A DNA stretch of 53,996 bases from Bacillota bacterium (GCA_021805735.1 JAJZEE010000010.1:1-53996); one strand, 5' to 3'. Counted from the first letter of the stretch, positions 42,652 to 51,735 are shown. Program-made: numbers and translations. The notes: generated by a model from the letters alone, not told the origin.

Positions 42652-43272
42652 TCACTCCACTCCCTTTGAACCCTTTCGATAGTCTTGCATCCACCGCCCT
42701 ATCGCCTGGGCATCGGGATCCGCCGACGCGCTGAGTTTTGCTGCCAATCGCTCCTGAACCTCGGCCGACTTGTTTTGGCTGAGTTTTGCTTTGCCTTCCA
42801 CATTCGTGATGTCAATACGAAATCCGACAATCGCCTTCATGAGATTGCCATAAAACGGCTCATCGGCCTGAGCCGGCAACTCGGAATCGGGTTCGTAAAA
42901 GCGAACGATATCCGCCAGCAACGCAGCCAACTCCTGTTCGTTGTCGATCACGGCGCATGTTCCGTATACATGCGCCGCCACGTAGTTCCAGGTTGGCACA
43001 GAGTCTGCTTCCTGGTACCAGACAGGCGAGATGTAGGCGTGAGGTCCGGAAAACACGACCAGCACCTCTTGCCCGTCAAGATCTTGCCACTGGGGATTCG
43101 CTTTTGCCATGTGGGCGAACAGCACGTTGCGCTCGGCGTCATAGAGAAAAGGCAGATGTGTTGCAAAGGGGCGTCCATCGACGCCGCTGATCAACACGCC
43201 GAAACTGTGCGCATGAATGAAGCTCGCCACCTTACCCGGATCGTGCATGTCAAAATATTTGGGTATGTACAC
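42652..43272 (-). CDS. paiB: FMN-binding negative transcriptional regulator (PaiB)
   Basis: The 206-residue product has the PaiB flavin-reductase-like split barrel: MYIPKYFDMHDPGKVASFIH, ATHLPFL, GHMAKANPQW-like AHMAKANPQW, FSGPHAYISPVWY, PTWNYVAAHVYG and the C-terminal GFRIDITNVEGKAKLSQNKS. These are hallmark segments. I start it at GTG (Met-Tyr-Ile-Pro) because AAAGGAG lies 9 nt upstream. In B. subtilis PaiB affects sporulation and protease genes; the role here is inferred only. Confidence 0.93.
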   Translation of the reverse strand: MYIPKYFDMHDPGKVASFIHAHSFGVLISGVDGRPFATHLPFLYDAERNVLFAHMAKANPQWQDLDGQEVLVVFSGPHAYISPVWYQEADSVPTWNYVAAHVYGTCAVIDNEQELAALLADIVRFYEPDSELPAQADEPFYGNLMKAIVGFRIDITNVEGKAKLSQNKSAEVQERLAAKLSASADPDAQAIGRWMQDYRKGSKGVE

Positions 43273-43374
43273 GCAGACCATCTCCTTTTGCTATCGTCAT
43301 CATGCTCAGATCGCCATGACATGTGGTATCAACAGTTGCCTCACTGGCTGATCGCGTGTAGGCACTCTGTATGC

Positions 43375-45825
43375 CTAACGCATTCCTGCTGCAATCGCAA
43401 ACTTGTGGATCGAGTAACCCGATTCTCCGACTTCAATGTCAGACAGAACCACTCGCGTGATCTCATAAACCTCTTCCGCCAGGCGGGACAATCGTTGCAG
43501 CAGTTCCTCCAGATCTGTGCGTACGGAGGATGGCAACGCGTCCAGGTCCGCGCCCAGAACACTGCTCACCATATCATTGCAGTCACGATCCGTTAGCGGA
43601 GTGATGCTGATCGCCTGTGACTCCGAAACCGAGAACAGCTTCTCAGTGTCCGGCCTCTCACCTCGGTAACCCGTCAAGCCAACAACCATGCCAAACAGCG
43701 GATCACATTCAACTGCGACTGCAACCCGCAGGGCAGTTTTCGCAGTCACCCGCGATCGCGGTGGATCCACCCGTATTCCGACAGCGTCCAGAATCTCGGC
43801 AGCCACATCGGCAGGCGCCCAACCAGATCCGGCCGTCAGAGCCTCTCTCGCCGCGGCTCTTGCCTGATCACAATCGACATTCCATAAGTCGGGAACATGC
43901 CCGCGGGGATTGCGGCAGTATTCAGCGTACCCGATCACCTTCGCAAGAGCCCGCACAGCCTGTTCCGGAAACGGGTACACGGGAACGCGCCGCTCCCCCG
44001 CATCGATAAAACTGACAAAATCATCACCGGTGCTCAGGTAGTTGGCCACCACCGGTTTTACCGCAGGGGCCGGGTTTGGATGTTCCTCAATGCCCGTATG
44101 TTCCCCAGTCTCGTGCGCGAGCACGCCAACCTCCCGAAGAGCCTGCGCAATCGCGCGCGAAATCGCTTTTTCCGTGGACAACTCAATCGGCATGAAAATG
44201 ACCATCACAGCGTCGACGCTGGGATCGCGCAACAGGTCGGCGAGAACCTTGCGATAGTCGTTTGCCAATGCTGCGAAACCCAAATCGATCGGAGGCCGTG
44301 CGAGCCGCAGCCCTTCCTTCAACAACGCGTCGACAGTCATCACGGCGCCGCCGGCAGTATTGGTCACAATCGCGACTCGCCGCCCTTTCGGCAGCGATCC
44401 CACCGCAAGAAGCGCCGTCACGTCAAACAGCTCATGCAGAGTGTCCACGCGAATGATGCCCGTCCGGCGAAACAACTCGTCTACCACATGATCGCTGGCG
44501 GGCAGAGCCGTCATTCGCGCTTCCGAGACGGTGGCGCCAAGCGCCGAACGAGCGCTTTTCACCGCGACAATCGGTTTGTGGCGCGTGATGCGTCGCGCAA
44601 TACGCGAGAACTTGCGAGGGTTGCCGAACGATTCGAGGTAAAGCAAAATCATCCCGGTGTCAGGATCATCCTCCCAGTATTGCAGCAAGTCATTGCCTGA
44701 AACATCGGCCTTGTTGCCCATACTGGCAAAACTGGAGACACCCAATCCGATGCGACTGGCATATTCGAGAATCGTAATGCCAAGCGCGCCCGACTGACTG
44801 GCAATGGCGATATTGCCCATGAGGGGCAAGTGGCGAGCAAAGCTCGCGTTCAATCGCATATCCGAAGCCGCATTGGCCAGACCCATGCAATTTGGACCGA
44901 TCAATCGGCAACCCCCGCCGCGCAATTGATGAGTAATCTCCTGTTCTGACAGGGCTCCCTCCCTGTCGCGTTCGGCGAATCCAACCGATGTAATCACGAC
45001 GGCGCGCACAGCGGCCTGCACGCAATCCTTCACCACGTTTGGCGCTTCCTCAGCAGGAACGACAACGACCGCCAGATCGACCTGTTCTGGAATGTCAGAC
45101 ACACTTTTATAGGCTTGCACCGCAGCCACGGACTGCGCGTACCGATGCACGTGGTAGACGGTGCCGCAAAATCCGCCGTCCAGTATATGACGCAACACCA
45201 CATGCCCTACGCCCTTGGGATCGCGAGACGCGCCCACCACCGCGACGGTTCGAGGGCGAAAGAAGGGAACGAGGGACGCTGCGGTTGCCAGTTTTTCGCG
45301 TGTGTCCTGGAGTGCGCGATTGCGCTCCGTCTGCGCCAGTGGAAGCGTCATATGGATCACCTCCGACCGTTGCACACTCTCGAGTTCAAACCCGCTGGAC
45401 TTGAAGACCTCAATCATCCGGTGGTTGCCTGTCAGGACGTCAGCGTCAAAATGTTTAAACCCATAACGCCATGCAATCTCGGCCAAATGCTCTAAAAGCA
45501 GGGTGCCAATGCCTTTGCCTTGCATGCGATCATCGACCAAAAACGCCACTTCCGCACGTTCTTCATCCACTCGGTTGTACGTTCCCATGCCAACCGCGTG
45601 ATCGCCCGCCATACATAACAGAGTTCGATTATTTTCATCGTTGTTCTTTAACAGATTGTCAATAAAAACGTCGCTTACTTCCCGGACCGCCTGAAAAAAT
45701 CGATAGTAAAGACTCTCAGCGGAAACGTGGCCGAACAGCTCCTTGATGATCGATCTGTCCTCCTGGTCGTTTCGGAGTTCCCGAAATTCCGCCACCCTAC
45801 CGTCGCGAAGAATTATTCGTTCCAT
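43375..45825 (-). CDS. GNAT acetyltransferase fused to NDP-forming acyl-CoA synthetase
   Basis: Residues 1-165 are a GNAT domain with the acetyl-CoA loop DRMQGKGIGTLL. A CoA-binding domain (TVAVVGASRDPKGVGHVVLR) and a succinyl-CoA-synthetase-like ligase region (GPNCMGLAN, ASQSGALGITILEY) follow. The ATP-grasp part is short: the usual lysine-bearing GYPVVLK and HKSDVGGV segments are not seen, only VECDPLFGMVVGL. The domain order is opposite to enterobacterial Pat. It may be a protein acetyltransferase with an acyl-CoA-sensing part. The ATG lies 7 nt after GGAGG. Confidence 0.87.
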   Translation of the reverse strand: MERIILRDGRVAEFRELRNDQEDRSIIKELFGHVSAESLYYRFFQAVREVSDVFIDNLLKNNDENNRTLLCMAGDHAVGMGTYNRVDEERAEVAFLVDDRMQGKGIGTLLLEHLAEIAWRYGFKHFDADVLTGNHRMIEVFKSSGFELESVQRSEVIHMTLPLAQTERNRALQDTREKLATAASLVPFFRPRTVAVVGASRDPKGVGHVVLRHILDGGFCGTVYHVHRYAQSVAAVQAYKSVSDIPEQVDLAVVVVPAEEAPNVVKDCVQAAVRAVVITSVGFAERDREGALSEQEITHQLRGGGCRLIGPNCMGLANAASDMRLNASFARHLPLMGNIAIASQSGALGITILEYASRIGLGVSSFASMGNKADVSGNDLLQYWEDDPDTGMILLYLESFGNPRKFSRIARRITRHKPIVAVKSARSALGATVSEARMTALPASDHVVDELFRRTGIIRVDTLHELFDVTALLAVGSLPKGRRVAIVTNTAGGAVMTVDALLKEGLRLARPPIDLGFAALANDYRKVLADLLRDPSVDAVMVIFMPIELSTEKAISRAIAQALREVGVLAHETGEHTGIEEHPNPAPAVKPVVANYLSTGDDFVSFIDAGERRVPVYPFPEQAVRALAKVIGYAEYCRNPRGHVPDLWNVDCDQARAAAREALTAGSGWAPADVAAEILDAVGIRVDPPRSRVTAKTALRVAVAVECDPLFGMVVGLTGYRGERPDTEKLFSVSESQAISITPLTDRDCNDMVSSVLGADLDALPSSVRTDLEELLQRLSRLAEEVYEITRVVLSDIEVGESGYSIHKFAIAAGMR

Positions 45826-45901
45826 GCACACTCCTCCCTACAATGAACCATACCCGCACTGATGGCGCCCGAGCCGCCAAAGCAAGTGTCTCCAGGCATG
45901 T

Positions 45902-47173
45902 TCAATACCATGGCCACATCTCCTTTGCCGTTCTCTCCAGAGAGTTCCGGTCTTCCGGGTGAGCAATGCCGATCAACTGGCGCACACGCTCTTCAAGGGT
46001 GCGACCGTGCAGTTCGGCTGTTCCATACTCCGTGACGACATATTGAACATGATTCCGCGTCGTCGTGATCCCCGCGCCAGGCTTCAGAGACGCCACGATG
46101 CGCGGTTGGTTCGAGCCTGTTCGCGACGGCAATGCAATGATCGACTTGCCTTCCACCGCCAGACTGGCTCCACGGACGAAATCCATTTGCCCGCCGACGC
46201 CTGAAACGATCCGTGGCCCGATCGACTCGGCGACGACCTGACCAGTCAGATCCACCTCGATGGCAGAGTTCACCGAAATCATGCGCGGGTTGCAACGGAT
46301 GACCGCAGTGTTGTTCGTATAGTCAACGGCCCGCATTGATACAGCCGGGTTGTCATCGATGAAGTCAAACAGCGACTGAGAGCCCATCGCAAAGGTGGCT
46401 ACGATGTGACCCGGATCGGTCTTCTTATGAATGCCGGTGATGACTCCCTGCTCTGCCAGAACCATTACGCCGTCGGAAATCATCTCACTGTGCACACCGA
46501 GGTCTTTGTGGCCCGTCAGTTGGTTCAAAACGGCGTTTGGAATGCGTCCAATGCCCAACTGCAGCGTCGCATAGTCGGGAATCAACTCGGCCACATGGCG
46601 ACCAATCGCATCTGTAACGGGATTGCTGGGGGGTGAGATGGAACAGTCCAGAGGCTCATCCCAGAGGACGCCATAGGTGATTGAACTCTGGTTGATCAGC
46701 GCGTTTCCTAGAGCGCGGGGAACATGTCGATTGACTTGCGCAATCACGATATCAGCCTGGGCGATCGCCGCCAAAGTCGCTTCCAAAGTGGGCCCGAGGC
46801 TGACAAACCCATGCCGGTCCGGTGGGCTCACGTTGATCAAAACCACGATCGGCCGAAACTGCGGTTGTTGCAGGAGCCACGGCACTTCCGACAGAAACAG
46901 CGGGGCATAGGACGCCCGGCCGTCGTTGACCGCTTCTCTCAAATTAGCGCCCACAAAAAGTGAAATGTCACGCAGACGGTTGTCAAGTGTTGGCGTAATC
47001 CAGGGAGTGGGGCCTTCGAGATGCAGATGATACAGTTTCACGCCTTCAAGCTGGTGACACCGTTCGGTGAGCCCAGCCAGTAATCGATGAGGCGTAGAGG
47101 CCATTCCTTGCGCATATATCCGACTTTCGGAACCAACGGCCTCCATTGCTTCCTCCAATTCTACGATTCTCAT
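45902..47173 (-). CDS. acetyl-CoA hydrolase/transferase (CoA-transferase family)
   Basis: The 423-residue product belongs to the 4-hydroxybutyrate CoA-transferase/acetyl-CoA hydrolase family. The active-site glutamate is in LGVHSEMISDGVMVL. The glycine-rich GVGGQMDFVRGA and the C-terminal VVTEYGTAELHGRTLEERVR are conserved. It probably interconverts acyl-CoA and acids. It lies 76 bp before the GNAT/acyl-CoA synthetase on the same strand, so acetate/acetyl-CoA handling is a shared theme. GGGAGGATGTCGT precedes the ATG. Confidence 0.92.
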   Translation of the reverse strand: MRIVELEEAMEAVGSESRIYAQGMASTPHRLLAGLTERCHQLEGVKLYHLHLEGPTPWITPTLDNRLRDISLFVGANLREAVNDGRASYAPLFLSEVPWLLQQPQFRPIVVLINVSPPDRHGFVSLGPTLEATLAAIAQADIVIAQVNRHVPRALGNALINQSSITYGVLWDEPLDCSISPPSNPVTDAIGRHVAELIPDYATLQLGIGRIPNAVLNQLTGHKDLGVHSEMISDGVMVLAEQGVITGIHKKTDPGHIVATFAMGSQSLFDFIDDNPAVSMRAVDYTNNTAVIRCNPRMISVNSAIEVDLTGQVVAESIGPRIVSGVGGQMDFVRGASLAVEGKSIIALPSRTGSNQPRIVASLKPGAGITTTRNHVQYVVTEYGTAELHGRTLEERVRQLIGIAHPEDRNSLERTAKEMWPWY

Positions 47174-47433
47174 ACGACATCCTCCCTTTTATGATGCATC
47201 GTTCCTATACCGAGTCGCGCAGCGCATTCATTGGCCCTCTCATGTGAGATCACTCCTTCGAATAATCTCACTTTATTCCTCGAATGCCAAGAGCCTCGTT
47301 GTCCAAACAGGCGTGGTGGGCTGGGCAGAGAGTCTACTTGAATAATTGTGAAATAATTCACAAACAAAATGCCGATAATGCCTTTACTTATGCCAAGAAT
47401 GGGCTGGATGTCAGCCAGTGCGCCTGCCCAGCC

Positions 47434-47573
47434 GGATTCATATGCTGTGCCCCTGCTCAGACACGGCTGCGCCGAACTCGCGACGGGCACAGCATATGAA
47501 TCCTGACGAGTGGTTTTTCTATCCCGGTTGTTAGTGGCGCGCAAGCGGTGAGATTTTTCTTCGCAAAACTCAC
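47434..47573 (-). repeat. structured intergenic repeat, copy B
   Basis: Opposite in orientation to copy A. The 19-bp arms GGATTCATATGCTGTGCCC (47434-47452) and 47485-47503 are perfectly paired around a 32-nt loop nearly identical to that of copy A. The GTGAGTTTTGCGAAG...ATCTCAC hairpin is at 47548-47573. Four stem positions differ from copy A and all are compensated. No gene is seen in 47174-47583 otherwise. Confidence 0.78.
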
Positions 47574-47583
47574 ACCGGGAACT

Positions 47584-47826
47584 CTAGCGCACTTTTTTCA
47601 CGATGATGCGATCATACCCGTCTAACGTTTCAACGCCGATGAACTCCTGATTTGCCTTCGTTACCCATTTTGGAATGTCTCTCTTCGACCCTTGATCGCT
47701 GGATAGAATGGCGATCACGTCGCCAATCTGGGCACTCCGGATGACCCGGATCAATTCCATCATCGGTCCAGGGCAAAAGCTGCCCCGAGCGTCAATTTCG
47801 CGTGTGACCTCAACGTTTCCAATCAT
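47584..47826 (-). CDS. TusA-family sulfur carrier protein
   Basis: The 80-residue protein has the TusA signature REIDARGSFCPGPMMELIRV with the persulfide-carrying Cys in CPGP. The C-terminal half (GDVIAILSSDQGSKRDIPKW) is also typical. It follows the DsrE gene by 29 bp and belongs to the sulfur-handling group with DUF1641 and SQR. It probably shuttles sulfane sulfur in the cytosol. AGGAGGAACGACA precedes the ATG. Confidence 0.92.
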   Translation of the reverse strand: MIGNVEVTREIDARGSFCPGPMMELIRVIRSAQIGDVIAILSSDQGSKRDIPKWVTKANQEFIGVETLDGYDRIIVKKVR

Positions 47827-47855
47827 TGTCGTTCCTCCTCGGTGGATCGAATTCA

Positions 47856-48278
47856 CTAGATGTATAGAGTGGTTCCCGATTCCTGTGCCATGGCAATGAA
47901 TTCGCCCACGCCGATGATTTCATCGACCACCGGTTCAAAATCTTCTTTGCCCAAGTCGAACAAATCTGCGGTCATCGCACAGGCATAAATGTGGATATCG
48001 CCTAACTCCTTGGCCTGCAGCAACGTATCATACCAGGAAGACACCTTCTTTTCTTGCAGCACCCGCATCATCTCGGGAGCCCATTCTTCATAGTCTTTGC
48101 TCACTTTGCTGACCTTGTACGGTTCACCCTTTCTAAACGCGAGCAGACCCCAGAAAGTGAGAAAGATATCTACGCGCATATCGTTCATGACGCCGCCAGA
48201 GGCGATGATCGAAACGGGAAACAGTTTGTCGACGGTGCCGTCAAATACCACGATGCTCATGCGATTTTTGTCGCTCAT
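47856..48278 (-). CDS. DsrE/F/DrsH-like family protein
   Basis: The 140-residue product is of the DsrE-type fold: MSIVVFDGTVDKLFPVSIIA, VDIFLTFWGLLAFRKG and DIHIYACAMTADLFDLG. The Cys in YACAMTADLF is the likely persulfide carrier. The family is common beside TusA and SQR in sulfur oxidisers. It is co-directional with tusA; AGGAGGGACT precedes the ATG. Confidence 0.9.
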   Translation of the reverse strand: MSDKNRMSIVVFDGTVDKLFPVSIIASGGVMNDMRVDIFLTFWGLLAFRKGEPYKVSKVSKDYEEWAPEMMRVLQEKKVSSWYDTLLQAKELGDIHIYACAMTADLFDLGKEDFEPVVDEIIGVGEFIAMAQESGTTLYI

Positions 48279-48393
48279 AAAAGTCCCTCCTCATGAATGT
48301 TCCGAAAACCCGACGATGATGGGGGCAATCGGCCTCAATCAAACAGTGCGTTGCATTGGCAACGATCGAAACGTTGCCGACAAACCAGACTCT

Positions 48394-49059
48394 CTAAACA
48401 GCATCTGTGTTCGGGCGGACTCCGCTTTGCGCCTCCTTTCGCACACCCGCGCCAAATTGTCTCACCACCTGCAGACCGACCGCGATCCCGACGCGCACAT
48501 CCGGATCGCGCAGGGCCCCCATCAGTTGACGGATAGTTCCTGCTTTGGGCTCGGGCGGATCCTTCAGATTCTTCAGCACGAGATCCCACTCCACCAACGC
48601 GTCCGGCAACCCCCGCGTGACACCGCTTTGCAAGAATGTATCCGCCAATTCCATGAATCGGGCCGCCGTTTGAGCCAAACCTGCGATGATTTCAGGGGTC
48701 AAAACATCCAACGCCGCGTTTACCAATAAGAGAATCTGCTCCATCCGTTCGAGCATCCCGCTGTGTTCCATTCTGCCCACGCGTTCAACCAGTCTGGTCA
48801 AATCATCGCTTGCGTTTGCCACCGCATCGATGAGCGTCAGCATCTCCGGTCGGTTCACCCTGTCTGCGATCTCTCCCAATCCTGCAGTGAAACGGACCAT
48901 CCCTTGCATCGTTTCCGATGTGACCGCATCGTTGAACGCAGAGAACACCCCGAGCAACTCTCGCAGATTGGCCGCCCCTTGCGGATCGAGAGTCGGCGTC
49001 ACGGTCTGATCCTGGTCCTCCGTAATATGACTGTCCGGTACGACCGCCGTTTGTTCCAT
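48394..49059 (-). CDS. DUF1641 protein
   Basis: The 221-residue helical protein ends in a DUF1641-like region (FLQSGVTRGLPDALVEWDLV and GTIRQLMGALRDPDVRVGIA). DUF1641 genes are commonly next to sulfide:quinone or formate oxidoreductases. Here it follows the SQR-like gene by 36 bp, so they probably form one transcript. Its molecular role is unknown. Confidence 0.85.
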   Translation of the reverse strand: MEQTAVVPDSHITEDQDQTVTPTLDPQGAANLRELLGVFSAFNDAVTSETMQGMVRFTAGLGEIADRVNRPEMLTLIDAVANASDDLTRLVERVGRMEHSGMLERMEQILLLVNAALDVLTPEIIAGLAQTAARFMELADTFLQSGVTRGLPDALVEWDLVLKNLKDPPEPKAGTIRQLMGALRDPDVRVGIAVGLQVVRQFGAGVRKEAQSGVRPNTDAV

Positions 49060-49095
49060 TTTTATCATCTCTCCCTTCAGCCAGAAGCGCCTGAC

Positions 49096-50238
49096 TTAGA
49101 TCAATCCGCGCAGCGACAGCCAATACATCTCATTGAACGCGAGCTTGAACCAATGAACCATGGCCCCTGGTTCAGAAGGATGCGGCGGCGTCTTATAGTC
49201 AAATGTGATGTGGGTCGCTTCATCAAGCCCCGATTCGATGAAACAGAACGCCTTGCCGTCATACAGGGCAGTCGCTGGTTCCCCGCGCAATTCATGCGCC
49301 ACATTGCGCGCAACGATTTCCGACTGGTAGTGCGCGGTTGAACCTGCCTTGGAAATGGGCAAGTCTGTGGCGTCGCCCAACACATAAATGTGATCTTGCC
49401 CTTTCATCCGCAACGTTCCCCGGTCCGTCGGAATCCAGCCGTCACGATCGCCCAGGCCCGAATCCCGTATAACGCGAGCGCCGGTATGCGGAGGAATCCC
49501 AATCAGCAAGTCATACCCCCGCTCTTCACCTTCCAGCGTGTTTACGACTCGGCGCACCGGATCGATATTCTCAACGTTAAAGAACGTTTCGGAGTGAATG
49601 TCCCGTTTCGCAAATTCCTGCTCCGCCCAGTCAGCCACCGGTTCGAGAGAATGCAGACGCCCAATCGGATACGTGTAAGTCAGTTCTGCCTCTTTACGCA
49701 TCCCTGAACGCTGCAGCGCTTCTTCGAACATGAACATAAATTCCAGCGGCGCAACTGGGCACTTGTGCGGAACACCTATGATCAGCAACACCTTGCCGCC
49801 TGCAAACTGTTGCACTGCCTTGCGCAACTCCATGGCTTCCGGCAAGGTGTAAAAGGAGCGCGCACCTTCGCGAAATCCCGGAATCGCGTCCAAATCCGGA
49901 ACAGATCCTGTTGCGATAACCAGGTAATCGTACTGAATCTTCTTGCCGCTCTCACACTGCACCATGCGTTCTTCAGGCAACACACGAACCGCGGGATCCA
50001 GAACCATGTGCACGCCTGGCAGCAGCACGCGTTTTTCCGGTCGGGAAAATCCCTCGGGAAAGGCCTGGTCGAGCGCAATATACAAGAGCCCCGGTTGATA
50101 GAAATGTTCATCAGAGTCGGTTAACACAAGCAGTTCCAAATCGCCCTTTTGAACTTCCTCCGACATCATGCGCGCCAACCGATTGGCCGCCATCACTCCA
50201 CCTGTTCCACCCCCGAGAAAAACGACACGTTGTGTCAT
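49096..50238 (-). CDS. sqr: sulfide:quinone oxidoreductase-like flavoprotein
   Basis: The 380-residue FAD protein has VVFLGGGTGGVMAANRLARM at the N terminus, then LVIATGSVPDL and HIYVLGDATDLPISKAGSTA. Candidate sulfur-relay cysteines lie in VPHKCPVAPLEF and GKAFCFIESG, matching the SQR central and C-terminal cysteines. The aromatic/hydrophobic tail (WFKLAFNEMYWLSLRGL) fits membrane attachment. It would oxidise sulfide and reduce quinone. It leads the DUF1641-DsrE-TusA series. Confidence 0.9.
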   Translation of the reverse strand: MTQRVVFLGGGTGGVMAANRLARMMSEEVQKGDLELLVLTDSDEHFYQPGLLYIALDQAFPEGFSRPEKRVLLPGVHMVLDPAVRVLPEERMVQCESGKKIQYDYLVIATGSVPDLDAIPGFREGARSFYTLPEAMELRKAVQQFAGGKVLLIIGVPHKCPVAPLEFMFMFEEALQRSGMRKEAELTYTYPIGRLHSLEPVADWAEQEFAKRDIHSETFFNVENIDPVRRVVNTLEGEERGYDLLIGIPPHTGARVIRDSGLGDRDGWIPTDRGTLRMKGQDHIYVLGDATDLPISKAGSTAHYQSEIVARNVAHELRGEPATALYDGKAFCFIESGLDEATHITFDYKTPPHPSEPGAMVHWFKLAFNEMYWLSLRGLI

Positions 50239-50331
50239 GCCCGGTCACACTCCTCACTCATCGTCACTATCCGCATAACCTGCAACTTCAATCTCATTGT
50301 CGCTCACCAGGACCCGTGGCGATAGTAATAT

Positions 50332-50347
50332 TGTGACTATTTTCACA
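50332..50347. promoter_or_regulatory. Crp/Fnr box upstream of the sqr-like gene
   Basis: TGTGACTATTTTCACA is a perfect TGTGA-N6-TCACA palindrome 94 bp before the sqr-like start. No -10 is found 21 nt downstream, unlike the other boxes. TATTAC/TACTAT directly follows on the minus strand, so bound protein could instead repress. Confidence 0.6.
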
Positions 50348-50600
50348 TGCTCCTTTTGCAGTCCTTTCGTACCCCCCCTGATCCAAACGAACTGATTGTG
50401 ATTGGCTGACAGTGACCAAATCATTTAGACGCATCATATTCCCTCCATCTTTATCGATCATGGCATGCGCCTAGTCTGCCCGCTCTCTTATAGTCAAATG
50501 CAACGAGAAGGCGGTCGTCGCTTAAGGACCATATTCAGAGTGATCGTGAGACGTCTGCAGACAATGAGGGAACACACTGCCTGGATCAGTCTATATATCA

Positions 50601-50680
50601 AATGAAAAAACGCCGCAGGCGCTTTTCATTCTGCTGATGGCGCCATGCAGCGTTTTTGGTTTTGCTTTGCAAAACTCACA
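50601..50680 (-). repeat. structured intergenic repeat, partial copy C
   Basis: On the minus strand TGTGAGTTTTGCAAAGCAAAA is followed by ACGCTGCA, CCATCAG, GAATGAAAA and a GCGCC...GGCG hairpin, matching the first half of copy A in order. The long stem with the conserved loop is absent. Apart from this and the Crp/Fnr box, nothing is seen in 50239-50794. Confidence 0.6.
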
Positions 50681-50794
50681 TGCGTGTCTACAGATGCTTT
50701 TCGAGTTCGAGTTCGATGTCGTCATGCCGAACGCACGTTCAAGCAGCGGTATATACCAGGTCCAGAATCCTGTCCAGCATCGAAAGGAGCAAAA

Positions 50795-51541
50795 CTACTC
50801 ACTGCGGCCCAGCAAGCGCTGGATGGCGACGGCGACCCCGTCTCTGTCATGGCTGTCCGTGACAAAATCCGCTTCACTTTTGACCTCATCAGAAGCATTG
50901 TCCATGGCGATCGCGCGCCCCGCGAAGCGAAACATTGGGAGATCATTGAGACTGTCCCCTATGGCGACGACCTGATCGGGCGCGATGCACAGGCGCGCGC
51001 ACGCCACTGCAAGGCCGCTTGCCTTGCTCACTCCCGGCGGATTCACCTCGATGTTGTGCCGGCTTGTGCTGGTCACTTCAAATCCCCCGCGCAGTGAAAG
51101 ATGTTCCCATAGGCGATCGACCGCATGAAGATCCTGATCAAGGAACACAAATTTGTTCCACAATCGTTGCGCGATCAAGTCTCGAAATGATTCCTTGTCG
51201 ACCACTTCGTCTAGCATGTGCGCCCAAAATGAAATTCCTGTCTCACACGCAAGGTCATACAGATACTGCACGTCGTCTTGTGTAAAGGAATGACTCTCGA
51301 TGAGTTCACCTTCTGCCGACCACACCGCGCTCCCGTTGATCGTAATGATCGGCGCGCCAATGGCCAGTTTTCGCGCGTACGTCTCGACGATGCCTTTGAA
51401 CAGGCGTCCGGTCGCAATCGTGAACTCTATTCCCTCTTCTCGCGCAGCAAGGAGCCATCGTTGATTCGTCTCAGAGATCGCATAGTCCGACCCCAGCAAA
51501 GTCCCATCCATGTCAATTGCGATCAATTTACAATCGTGCAC
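50795..51541 (-). CDS. HAD-superfamily phosphatase (Cof type)
   Basis: The 248-residue product has the four HAD motifs: KLIAIDMDGTLLGSD (nucleophile Asp), FTIATGRLFKG, the lysine in VSKASGLAVACARL and AIGDSLNDLPMFRFAG. The C2B cap places it in the Cof/sugar-phosphatase subfamily; the substrate is unknown. I start it at GTG, 9 nt after AAGGAGG. Confidence 0.93.
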   Translation of the reverse strand: MHDCKLIAIDMDGTLLGSDYAISETNQRWLLAAREEGIEFTIATGRLFKGIVETYARKLAIGAPIITINGSAVWSAEGELIESHSFTQDDVQYLYDLACETGISFWAHMLDEVVDKESFRDLIAQRLWNKFVFLDQDLHAVDRLWEHLSLRGGFEVTSTSRHNIEVNPPGVSKASGLAVACARLCIAPDQVVAIGDSLNDLPMFRFAGRAIAMDNASDEVKSEADFVTDSHDRDGVAVAIQRLLGRSE

Positions 51542-51735
51542 GCCATAAAGCCTCCTTGTTGTCTGCGATATCCGTAACAACATGCAATGATATATAGGAA
51601 CCGACTGGATCTAAACCAAATGGCGCAAAAGGGTATAGCCCGTTTGCGCGACCCCGTTCACGGCAGTAAGATTAAGATCAATGCTGGATTCAGCGCGCCA
51701 CTGGCTGGCTGATAAAACAACAGGACGGTGACGGT

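Noticed and set aside
43897-44700. A 267-codon plus-strand frame
   Set aside because: It mirrors the GNAT/acyl-CoA synthetase gene on the opposite strand; composition and lack of motifs point to a shadow frame.
50391-50410. TGTGATTGGCTGACAG as a second Crp/Fnr box near sqr
   Set aside because: The second half-site is poor and no -10 lies at the shared distance on either strand.
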